The notes under the pieces: generated by a model | What the model was told of the DNA's origin: nothing | What the model saw: the letters and a program-made list of their open reading frames with translations, nothing else | Database searches by the model: none | Shown here: positions 28,488-36,020 of the stretch, piece by piece | Layout: the number at the start of each line of letters is the position of its first letter | Numbering within the stretch: the stretch's first letter is position 1 | Translations under genes and position numbers: made by a program | Origin: DATAOG01 sp963753685 | GTDB lineage: Bacteria > Pseudomonadota > Alphaproteobacteria > Geminicoccales > Geminicoccaceae | Direction: 5' to 3' | Length of the DNA: 64,000 bases | NCBI GenBank assembly: GCA_963753685.1 | Contig: CAVWDE010000008.1 | Span: 186,001 to 250,000 of the forward strand

Positions 28488-29630
28488 CTACTGGAGCAAC
28501 CGCAGCAGGTTCGCCGGCAGCTGGTTGGCCTGGGCGAGCATCGCCACGCCCGACTGCAGCAGCACCTGCTTGCTGGTGAAGGTGGTCATCTCCGAGGCGA
28601 GGTCGAGGTCGAGCAGCGTGCTCCGCGCCGCCTCGGCGTTCTCGGTCGCGATCGACAGATTGTTCGACGCGAAGTCGAGCCGGTTCTGAGCCGCGCCGAC
28701 GTTGGCGCGGAACCGGTTCAGGTTGGTGATCGCGATGTTGACCGCCTCCATCGCGTTCTCGGAATTGCCGGCGGTGTCGATCAACTCGCTACCGGTCATG
28801 CCAAGGCCGGTGATCGACACCGCGTTGAGGGTGAAGGTCAGGCTGTCGAAGGTCTCGGTGCCGGTGCCGAGCTTGAAGCTCAGGCTGAGGTCGCTGGTGC
28901 CGGCGACCGTGAAAGCCTCCGCCGCGACTGCGGCGGTGGCGTCGAACGCGGAGTTGAGGGCGATCGTCAGCGAGCCCGGGCCGGTCGTGCTGGTCAGCTG
29001 GAGGGTGGTCGAACGGGTCAAGGCACCGTTGGTGTCGAGCAGATTGGCCGCGATCGTGCCAGTGTAGCTGTTGGTGCCATCCGAGACGGTGAAGGTGTCG
29101 GTGCCGTCGTAGGCGATGGTGAAGGTGCCGTTGGTGTCGACGGACTGGGCGCTGAGCCCGGCGACGCCGTTGGCCGTGCCGAGGTTGGCCGACTGCGTGA
29201 CCGCGGCCTGGCCGTCGAGCAGCTGGACGCCGTTGAAGTCGGTGTCCTGGGAGATCCGGTCGACCTCGCTCTTCAGCGCCTGGAACTCGACGTCCAGGAA
29301 CTGCCGCTCGGTGTCGCCGAGGTTGCCGGACGAGGCCTGGATCGCCAGGACCTTCATGCGGGTCAGGATGTCGGACACCGTGCTCATGGCGCCGTCGGCG
29401 ATCTGCAGCATCGAGTTCGCCTGGCCGGCGTTGACCACCGCCTGCTTCAGGCCCTGGACCTCGGAGTTCATGCGCGAGCCGATCGCCATCGAGGCGGCGT
29501 CGTCGCGGGCCGAAACCACGCGCTTGCCGATCGACAGCTTGGCCAGCGATGCGCTCGCCTCGGTGTCGGTCTTGAGCAGGTTGCGATGGGCGACGTTGGC
29601 GGCGTAGTTGGAGACGACGTTCAAAGGCAT
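28488..29630 (-). CDS. fliC: flagellin (copy 2)
   Basis: A second 380-residue flagellin gene is immediately upstream of copy 1 on the same strand. The D0/D1 segments are nearly the same as in copy 1; most changes fall in the central Thr/Ser-rich part and around residues 300-315 (TAGNSENAMEAV against TADNANSALEAV). It has its own promoter elements, so the two copies can be expressed separately. Both may enter one filament or be used at different times. Confidence 0.95.
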   Translation of the reverse strand: MPLNVVSNYAANVAHRNLLKTDTEASASLAKLSIGKRVVSARDDAASMAIGSRMNSEVQGLKQAVVNAGQANSMLQIADGAMSTVSDILTRMKVLAIQASSGNLGDTERQFLDVEFQALKSEVDRISQDTDFNGVQLLDGQAAVTQSANLGTANGVAGLSAQSVDTNGTFTIAYDGTDTFTVSDGTNSYTGTIAANLLDTNGALTRSTTLQLTSTTGPGSLTIALNSAFDATAAVAAEAFTVAGTSDLSLSFKLGTGTETFDSLTFTLNAVSITGLGMTGSELIDTAGNSENAMEAVNIAITNLNRFRANVGAAQNRLDFASNNLSIATENAEAARSTLLDLDLASEMTTFTSKQVLLQSGVAMLAQANQLPANLLRLLQ

Positions 29631-29699
29631 CGGCTATCCCCTACCTGGCGGTGGACGGCGGCTCTGCGATCCGCGCTGCATCCGGTTCGGCCTTCCGGC

Positions 29700-29715
29700 T
29701 GCAAGTCCCATGCCA
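29700..29715 (-). promoter_or_regulatory. sigma-54 (-24/-12) promoter of flagellin copy 2
   Basis: On the minus strand the sequence is TGGCATGGGACTTGCA: GG and GC at the invariant ten-base spacing, with one change (T for C) in the -24 block. It lies 70 bases before the flagellin start codon. Confidence 0.82.
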
Positions 29716-29772
29716 GTTAAGGTTAGTGGTGGAACCCCTGGCGGTAAGCTTAATCGGGCGGGCGGCGCCACG

Positions 29773-29817
29773 CGGCAGGATCTGCCGGCCTGACCACGCG
29801 GCCGGCGAAACCTGCCG
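29773..29817. promoter_or_regulatory. paired 15-bp inverted repeats upstream of flagellin copy 2
   Basis: CGGCAGGATCTGCCG (29773-29787) and CGGCGAAACCTGCCG (29803-29817) repeat the same motif, again with centres exactly 30 bp apart, 58 bases upstream of the sigma-54 element. A further one-sided copy (CGGCAAGATCCGG, 29888-29900) lies closer to the divergent sulfotransferase-like gene. The 305-base region 29631-29935 holds these sites and no gene. Confidence 0.7.
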
Positions 29818-29935
29818 GGTGGTCGGGACTTCGGTCGGCCGGCGCCGGCCTCTCTTCGGCGAAGGTAGGAAGTCGTTAACCGACGGCCGGCAAGATCCGG
29901 GCGCGCTGCAGCTGCTGCCAGGGGACCGGCCGCCC

Positions 29936-30778
29936 ATGTCAAGCCCGATGCCCGTGACCACGCGCCAGCCGAGCCCACGCGTCGGCGCCGGCCGGGCGGC
30001 GCGCCCGACCCTGCGCCTGATCCACCACATGGCCCGCTCGGGCGGGACGCTGATCAGCAAGTGCCTGGGCTGCATGACGGGCGTATTGCTGCTCAGCGAG
30101 ATCCACCCGCTCGGCACCAACCAGTTCAACCCGCTGATCCAGGCGCAGCGCTGGTACGGCCTCCTGTCGAGCCAGGATCTGCACGAGCTCAAGGCGCGCG
30201 GCCGGGTCGGCTTCGCCGATGCCATCGATCTGATCCGGCGACGCGCCGAGGACTGCAGCCAGCGCCTGGTGATCCGGGACTGGAGCCATCTGGACTTCAC
30301 CGGCGTGCCGTTCGTCGCCAAGCCCGCGCACCGCCTGCTGACCGCCGAGGCGCTCGCGGCGCGCTTCCAGCTGCTGCAGGTCTGCACCGTGCGTCATCCG
30401 CTCGACCAGTGGTTGAGCCTCAGCCAGCTGGCGGTCGTCCAGGGCCGCCTGACGCTGGACGGCTTCCTGGCTGGCTACCGGCGCTTCGCCGAGGTCGCGA
30501 CCAGCATCGGGTTCTATCGCTACGAGGACTTCACCGCTGCGCCCGAGGCGGTGATGCAGGCGCTGTGCGCAACCCTGCAGCTGCGCTACGACCAGGGCTT
30601 CAGGGAGCGCTGGCGCGACTACACCTTCGTCACCGGCGACGTCGCGGGCAGCCGCGGCGGCAGCGCCATCCAGCCGGTGCCACGCCGGTCGGCCGCCCCC
30701 GGCCTGCTTGAGGCCATCGCAGCCAACGCCCACTATCAGGCCAGCCTCGAGCTCCTGGGCTATCAGCATGCGACCTGA
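29936..30778 (+). CDS. sulfotransferase-like P-loop protein
   Basis: The 280-residue product has the sulfotransferase fold signatures. HHMARSGGTLISKCLGCM matches the 5'-phosphosulfate (PAPS) binding loop and VCTVRHPLDQWLSLSQL the 3'-phosphate binding segment (Arg, Asp, Ser). The rest is not close to any subfamily I recognise. The ATG at 29936 is chosen because the open frame to 29651 crosses the flagellin control region. It is divergent from flagellin copy 2 and followed after 18 bases by the glycosyltransferase gene, so it may modify a surface or flagellar glycan. Confidence 0.65.
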   Translation: MSSPMPVTTRQPSPRVGAGRAARPTLRLIHHMARSGGTLISKCLGCMTGVLLLSEIHPLGTNQFNPLIQAQRWYGLLSSQDLHELKARGRVGFADAIDLIRRRAEDCSQRLVIRDWSHLDFTGVPFVAKPAHRLLTAEALAARFQLLQVCTVRHPLDQWLSLSQLAVVQGRLTLDGFLAGYRRFAEVATSIGFYRYEDFTAAPEAVMQALCATLQLRYDQGFRERWRDYTFVTGDVAGSRGGSAIQPVPRRSAAPGLLEAIAANAHYQASLELLGYQHAT

Positions 30779-30796
30779 ACCTCGGCGGGACCAGCA

Positions 30797-32440
30797 ATGA
30801 CCGCAACCATTGCCTGTATCGTCACCTCATACAATAATGGAGCCTGGCTTCGACAGTCGATCGAAAGCGTGCTTGCTCAGAGTCGCCGGCCAGATGAAAT
30901 TATTGTAGCCGATGATGGTTCAAGCGACGGTTCTCGCGAGCTCATCAATGCTCTAGCCGGTGCGCACTCGACGATTCGATCGATTCTTAGAGAGGGAAAC
31001 ATTGGAGTCGCTGCCAATCGAGATCTGGCAATTCGAACATCCAAGAGCAATCTCGTAACGACCTTGGATGGCGATGATTATTATCATCCCAGGAAGATCG
31101 AAAACGAGATGCGGATTGTTGAAGAAAATCTCGGTGATGTCGTAGTCTATTCGGATCTGGACGTCGTCGATCCGACGGGCAAGGTCCTCGACCGGATCGA
31201 CTTCTCCCAGTTTGCGCAGGGCGATGGTGACGCCCGGATCTCTTACCTTTTGCAGCGGGCCGGTGCGATCCCGCGTGACATGCTCATGCCCAAAACCCTG
31301 TTCGAACGGGCGGGTGGGTTTCGGCACGAGCTGCGCCTGTACGAAGATTGGGACCTGAAACTCCGCCTCGCTCGCGCTGCGCGCTACTGGTATCGCGCGG
31401 CGGGCGGCTCCGGCCTCAGCTATCGCCGGCACCCGCGCGGCCTGGCGAGTGCAGATGGGCTCAGCCATCTGGAGGCCCAGCTGCGCGTCATCTTCCTCAA
31501 TCGCGACTGGCTCGAGAGCCAACTTGGAAGCGAAAGCATCATCAGCGCGATCGCGCGGCGAACCCAGCCGCTGGAAGGGGCTTCGGCACCGGCGGCAGCC
31601 GACCAGCCGCGCGCCGGCCTGTCCACGACCGAGCTGGTGGCTGAGGGCTTGGCCGCCTACCGCCGGCAAGCGTTTCCCCGTGCCTCCGCCCACCTGCGGG
31701 CCGCCGTAAGGACGTCGCCGGAAGCGCGCAAATACACGATCAATCTGGCCCACAGCCTTCTCCTGTCGGCGCCGTGGGCGGAGCTCAACAGCTATCTGCC
31801 GCGGGCCACGAACGAGCTCACGACCTCAGGATGGCTCGAGTCGGTGTATCGAGGTGAGCCGGTCGACGCCGCAGGCCGGCCGATTCCCTGGTACACTTAT
31901 CCGGCGATCGAATTCCTCGAGCGCGTGCTCGGGGACGACCTGTGCGTGTTCGAATGGGGCGCCGGCAACTCCACGCTGTGGTGGGCGCGTCGCGCCCGCA
32001 AGATGGTCACCGTCGAACATGACCCCCAATGGTACGCCCGGGTCAAGCAGGCGGTGCCGGACCATGTCGATCTTCGCCTGCGCACCGCCGATACCGGCTA
32101 CGCTGCCGAGTTGAGCCGCACCGCCGACGTCCGCTTCGATGTGGTGGTGATCGACGGCGAGGCCCGTAATGACTGCGCGCGCGCGGCCGCCGAAGTCCTC
32201 GACGCGAACGGGCTGATCATCTTCGACAACAGCGATCGGCGCGGGTTTCGTGACGGCATCGCCCATCTGATGGCGAAAGGCTGGCGACGCATTGATTTCT
32301 ACGGCCTGATATCGTCGTATCTCTATAAGAACTGCACCTCGATATTCTTCCAATCCGACCAGATCCTGAAGCGCGCGGGCCTGCCCTCCGACGTCGTCTC
32401 CTGCCTTGGGCCGACCTGCGCTCAAACGCTCGGGCAATAA
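30797..32440 (+). CDS. fusion of GT2 glycosyltransferase and class I methyltransferase-like domain
   Basis: The 547-residue protein starts with a GT-A family 2 glycosyltransferase (CIVTSYNNGAWLRQSIESVL; IIVADDGSSDGS; the DGDD metal motif; YEDWDLKLRL), about residues 1-240. A helical, TPR-like linker (about 270-340) follows. The C-terminal part (about 355-520) has a Rossmann-like methyltransferase core, with FEWGAGNSTLWWARR near residue 386 and FDVVVIDGEARNDCA. The first ~380 bases are far less GC-rich than the rest, which suggests a recombined or acquired 5' part. It overlaps the facing OGT gene by 19 bases at the 3' ends. Confidence 0.78.
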   Translation: MTATIACIVTSYNNGAWLRQSIESVLAQSRRPDEIIVADDGSSDGSRELINALAGAHSTIRSILREGNIGVAANRDLAIRTSKSNLVTTLDGDDYYHPRKIENEMRIVEENLGDVVVYSDLDVVDPTGKVLDRIDFSQFAQGDGDARISYLLQRAGAIPRDMLMPKTLFERAGGFRHELRLYEDWDLKLRLARAARYWYRAAGGSGLSYRRHPRGLASADGLSHLEAQLRVIFLNRDWLESQLGSESIISAIARRTQPLEGASAPAAADQPRAGLSTTELVAEGLAAYRRQAFPRASAHLRAAVRTSPEARKYTINLAHSLLLSAPWAELNSYLPRATNELTTSGWLESVYRGEPVDAAGRPIPWYTYPAIEFLERVLGDDLCVFEWGAGNSTLWWARRARKMVTVEHDPQWYARVKQAVPDHVDLRLRTADTGYAAELSRTADVRFDVVVIDGEARNDCARAAAEVLDANGLIIFDNSDRRGFRDGIAHLMAKGWRRIDFYGLISSYLYKNCTSIFFQSDQILKRAGLPSDVVSCLGPTCAQTLGQ

Positions 32441-34581
32441 TCCGGGCGACGACCCGGCTGCTCCTGACACCACAGCTGCCACACCGCCCGGTAGGCTTCC
32501 TCGACCGCCCGGGCATGGGCCGGATGGTCGCGCAGCGGCGAGCGGGCGAGATCGGCGCGCAGATTGCGGCGCGCGGTCGCGAGCAGCTCGGGCTGGCTCG
32601 CCAGCAGGCGCGCGGTCAGGACGTAGTCCTCGGGGGTCGCCGCGATCCCGGCCTGGAAGCCGACCGCGTTGAGCAGGCTGGCGCCGACCCGGCCCGCGTG
32701 CCGGTCGCCCGCGAGCGTGATCACCGGCACGCCCATCCAGAGCGCCTCGCAGGTTGTGGTGGTGCCATTGTAGGGGAAGGGATCGAGCGCGATGTCGATC
32801 TCGTTGTAGACCGCCAGATGATCCCCGGCCTCGACTTCGGGGGGCAGGATCCGGAGCCGCTCGCGGGCGATGCCATGCGCCGCGAACGCGGCCTCGAGCC
32901 CGGCCCTGGTTTCCGGATCGCCGGTGGCGGCGGATTTCAGGACCAGGCACGCGCCCTCGACCTGGCGCAGGATCGCCGCCCAGAGCGCGATCACCCCTTG
33001 GTTCACCTTGGCCAGATTGTTGAACGAGCCGAAGGTGACGTAGCCGTTCCGTTGCACCGGCGGCAGGCCGATCTCCGGCGCGTGGCGCGGCGCGGCGTAA
33101 GCCAGGAAGCAGCGCGGCAGGCGGATCAGGGTCTCGCAATAGTGCTCGTCGAAGCCGCCCGGATCGGCGATGTGGTCGGTGATCCGGTAGTCGATCGCCG
33201 TGACGCCGGTCGTGTTGGGATAGCCGATGTAGCCGATCTGCACCGGTGCCGGCCGCCCGGCGCAGGCGAGCAGCCGGCTCTCGCGGGTGTGGCCGGCGAG
33301 CTCGACCAGGATGTCGATCCGGTCGGCCCGGATGCGGGCGGCCAGCGCAGCGTCGTCGAGCTGGTGCACCTCCACCCAACCGTCGGCCATCGCCCGCAGC
33401 TCCTCGCTGAACGAGTCCGGATGCGGGACCGAGGCGTAGCAGATCGCCTCGACCTCCCGTCGATCGTGGGTCAGGAGGAGGGGGGCCAGGAAATAGGCGA
33501 CCGAATGGCGCCTGAGGTCCGGCGAAAGATAACCGACCCGCAGCCGGCGATCGGGATCGGGGGCCTGCGGCCAGCCGAGCTGCTGCGCGTAGAGTGGGCG
33601 CGCGAAACGCTCCGCCCACGCCAGGTGCTCCTGTTTCAGTTGCTCGGGTGAACGCTGCGGGTCGTAGTTCAGGTGCAAGAGCCGGTTCATCTGCAGCTCG
33701 CCCGCGTCGGGGGCGAGCGCCGGCACCTCATCGAGCACTTCGAGGCCGGCCTCGATCCGGCCCTGGCGCGCGAGCGTCACGCCCAGCAGGTTTCTGGCGT
33801 TGGCCCCGGTCAGGCCCGCCGCCGGCACGGTCTCGAGCAGCGCGCGGACCGCGCCCAAGGCGTCCTTGCGGAACAGGGCATTGGCGAGATGGACCTTGGC
33901 TTCGGGATCGTCGGGGTCGCACTCCAAAAGATGGCGCGCGGCCCGCTCGAGCCCCTGGATGTCGAGCGCGGTCAAGCAGACCCGGGCGAGGTTCTGCCAC
34001 CAGTCGTGGCGCTCCGGTGCCAGTTCGACGGCGCGGGTCAGCGCCAGGATCGCCTCGTCGTGCCGGCGCAGGAGCCCCGACAGCTCGCCGACCAGCGCAT
34101 GGCCGGCAGCCAGCTCGGGCGCCGCCCGGCGGGCGCGCTCGGCGGCGTCGAGCGCCGCTTCCAGGTCACCGCCTTCGGCGAGCGTCCGTGCCAGGCCTTC
34201 CAGCGCCCGCGGATGTTCCGGGGCCAGCTCGAGCGCCTGGCGGTGCAACTCCGTCGCCTGGTCGAGCCGGCCCTGCTGGCGCAGGCGTTCGGCGAGGTTG
34301 GCGACAAAGCCCGCATCCCGCGGCCGGAGCTCGATCGCCCGCCGGCAGTGTCGCTCCGCCGCATCGAGCCGGCCCAACCGACCGAGAGCGACGCCGAGCA
34401 GGTTGTGCGCGTCGGCGTGTTCGGGCTCGGCCTTCAGCAGCCGCCGGCAGCTGCGCTCGGCGAGCTCCGGGTGGCCGGCCCGCAGCTGGCGCTGCGCCTC
34501 GAGCAGCAGGCCGAGGCCGACCGCCGAAGGCGCGGCGCGCGGGACGCTTCGGGTCAGCGCGGCGCCGCGCTCAGGCCGCAT
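32422..34581 (-). CDS. TPR-containing O-linked GlcNAc transferase-like protein (GT41)
   Basis: The 719-residue protein has an N-terminal array of TPRs (about residues 20-300) and a C-terminal SPINDLY/OGT catalytic region. The latter shows RVGYLSPDLRRHSVAYFLAPLL, APVQIGYIGYPNTTG, FGSFNNLAKVNQGVI, IDIALDPFPYNGTTTTCEALWMGVPVITL and GDRHAGRVGASLL. Such enzymes glycosylate Ser or Thr in proteins; in bacteria some act on flagellins. The start overlaps the end of fliW by 11 bases, so it is the last gene of the flgI-to-fliW operon. That placement makes a flagellar target likely. Confidence 0.88.
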   Translation of the reverse strand: MRPERGAALTRSVPRAAPSAVGLGLLLEAQRQLRAGHPELAERSCRRLLKAEPEHADAHNLLGVALGRLGRLDAAERHCRRAIELRPRDAGFVANLAERLRQQGRLDQATELHRQALELAPEHPRALEGLARTLAEGGDLEAALDAAERARRAAPELAAGHALVGELSGLLRRHDEAILALTRAVELAPERHDWWQNLARVCLTALDIQGLERAARHLLECDPDDPEAKVHLANALFRKDALGAVRALLETVPAAGLTGANARNLLGVTLARQGRIEAGLEVLDEVPALAPDAGELQMNRLLHLNYDPQRSPEQLKQEHLAWAERFARPLYAQQLGWPQAPDPDRRLRVGYLSPDLRRHSVAYFLAPLLLTHDRREVEAICYASVPHPDSFSEELRAMADGWVEVHQLDDAALAARIRADRIDILVELAGHTRESRLLACAGRPAPVQIGYIGYPNTTGVTAIDYRITDHIADPGGFDEHYCETLIRLPRCFLAYAAPRHAPEIGLPPVQRNGYVTFGSFNNLAKVNQGVIALWAAILRQVEGACLVLKSAATGDPETRAGLEAAFAAHGIARERLRILPPEVEAGDHLAVYNEIDIALDPFPYNGTTTTCEALWMGVPVITLAGDRHAGRVGASLLNAVGFQAGIAATPEDYVLTARLLASQPELLATARRNLRADLARSPLRDHPAHARAVEEAYRAVWQLWCQEQPGRRPDYCPSV

Positions 34582-35080
34582 CGGCGCGTGGCAGGTCGTA
34601 TCGCAGCGGATAGCCCTCGCCCGCGAACACGTGCTGGCGGCCGACCTGGCGGCCGGTGTCGATCAACAGCGGCGCCTTGAGGTTGATCGAGAAATGCACG
34701 CCCTCCGGGTCCGGGCGTATGGTGACCAGGCCGAGGACCGCCAGCGCCGGCCAGTCGAAACCGAGCACCTGACAGGCGGATTCGAGGTCGCTGCGCTCCA
34801 GCGGACCGGCGATCGGGTCGATCGGCAGCACCAGGAACGCAAGCTCGGGCTCGTCGACCGACTGCAGCAGCTTGAACACCCCCTGCGGATCGGGCAGGTC
34901 GGCGAGCGCGAAGCGCTGGCAGTCGGCGAAGCCGAGCAGGCCGGCCGGCAGGGTGATCAGCCGCTCGGGGTGGAGGGTGACGGCGCCGAATCGGGTGCTG
35001 ATCGACGCCGGCTCGGTGGGTGAGGTCGGGACCGGTTGCGGCGCCGCCGTGACGGGTCGAAGGGTGGCCAGCTGGGTCAT
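34571..35080 (-). CDS. fliW: flagellar assembly factor FliW
   Basis: FliW senses flagellin and, in the systems studied, antagonises CsrA to control flagellin translation. The 169-residue protein has the family core: TRFGAVTLHPERLITLPAGLLGF, RFALADLP, LQSVDEPELAFLVL, and the C-terminal INLKAPLLIDTGRQVGRQ. An extra ~27 residues precede the core. It lies 25 bases downstream of flgL and overlaps the OGT gene. No csrA gene is visible in the window. Confidence 0.88.
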   Translation of the reverse strand: MTQLATLRPVTAAPQPVPTSPTEPASISTRFGAVTLHPERLITLPAGLLGFADCQRFALADLPDPQGVFKLLQSVDEPELAFLVLPIDPIAGPLERSDLESACQVLGFDWPALAVLGLVTIRPDPEGVHFSINLKAPLLIDTGRQVGRQHVFAGEGYPLRYDLPRADAA

Positions 35081-35105
35081 GATGGCTCCTGGGAGATGGA
35101 ACGGA

Positions 35106-36008
35106 CTAGCGGAGGAAGTCGACGAGGCTCAGCTGGCTGAGCCGGGCGATGGTCGCCATTGAGCTCTCGACCACCATCTGGTCCTGGGTCATGCGGGTGA
35201 TCGCGTCGGTCATGTCGACGTCCTGGATGTCGCTGACCTGCTTCTGCAGATAGAGCTCGGCATCGGCGTGGCCGTCGTTGATCCGATCGAGGGCATTCTG
35301 GCGCGCGCCGATCTCGCTGCGGTAGCCGGAGATCTTGGGCATCGCCGAGTTGAGCAGGTCGAGCGCGCTGTTCAGAAGGGTCGGGTCCTTGCTGCCATCA
35401 CCCTCGATCGCCGCCCGCATCGCGCCGATCAGCTCCTGGAAGCCAGGCTGGTTTGCGGTCATCCCGTAGGTCACCTCGCGGTTGTCGTCGGCGCGCACGG
35501 TGAGGTTGACGTCGTCGCCCTGATAGAAGGTGTCGTCGGGCGAGCCGAACGCGCTGAACGTCGGATCCAAAACCACGGGCGTGGTGTCCGTACGCGAGCC
35601 GCTGAACAGATGCTGGCCGGCCAGATCCACATTGAGGTCCGCGACCGCCTGGTCGAGCAGCTGCTCGGCCTCCGCGCTCAGGGTTCCGGGCACCGCCGAG
35701 GCATCGTTGAGGCGCTGGATCAACAAAACCTTAAGCCGGTTGCCGAGATCGTCGAGCGAGCCGAGCGAGCTGTCCATCTGGGATAGGCGCTGGTCGGCGA
35801 GGTCGTTGTTGGTCTGATATTTCTGGATGCGCTGGAGCGTGTCCTTGGCCGCGAGCAGCCGGTTGGCACCGCTCGCGATGCCGCTGAAGCGATCGGTCAC
35901 CTTGCCGGTGCTGATCTGGATCTGGGTCTCGCGCACCCGGGTCTGGGCCTCGAGCAGCAGCTGGGTCGTGAGCTTGCTCTGCGCTAGGTCGCCGATGCGT
36001 GTCAGCAT
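35106..36008 (-). CDS. flgL: flagellar hook-associated protein FlgL (HAP3)
   Basis: FlgL joins hook to filament. The 300-residue protein has flagellin-like ends: LEAQTRVRETQIQISTGK and DRFSGIAS near the start, and a C-terminal ITRMTQDQMVVESSMATIARLSQLSLVDFL that matches the flagellin D0 region. The centre is shorter than in enteric FlgL. It is 12 bases downstream of flgK, the usual order. Confidence 0.92.
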   Translation of the reverse strand: MLTRIGDLAQSKLTTQLLLEAQTRVRETQIQISTGKVTDRFSGIASGANRLLAAKDTLQRIQKYQTNNDLADQRLSQMDSSLGSLDDLGNRLKVLLIQRLNDASAVPGTLSAEAEQLLDQAVADLNVDLAGQHLFSGSRTDTTPVVLDPTFSAFGSPDDTFYQGDDVNLTVRADDNREVTYGMTANQPGFQELIGAMRAAIEGDGSKDPTLLNSALDLLNSAMPKISGYRSEIGARQNALDRINDGHADAELYLQKQVSDIQDVDMTDAITRMTQDQMVVESSMATIARLSQLSLVDFLR

Positions 36009-36020
36009 GGACTCAACTCC

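Larger units (their letters stand above)
27101..29630 (-). repeat. tandem flagellin gene duplication
   Basis: The coding regions 27101-28243 and 28488-29630 are direct repeats of identical length (1143 bases), about 90% identical at protein level and separated by 244 bases. Similarity extends to regulation: each copy has a -24/-12 element and a pair of 15-bp inverted repeats with the same 30-bp period. The duplication therefore probably included the upstream control region. Confidence 0.85.

Noticed and set aside
29837..29850. 14-bp palindrome GGCCGGCGCCGGCC as a regulator site
   Set aside because: It is a simple GC self-complementary run, unlike the CGGCA-N5-TGCCG motif, and has no second copy nearby.
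29651..29935. N-terminal extension of the sulfotransferase-like protein
   Set aside because: The extension would cover the flagellin promoter elements and has no recognisable sequence; the ATG at 29936 precedes the P-loop at a usual distance.
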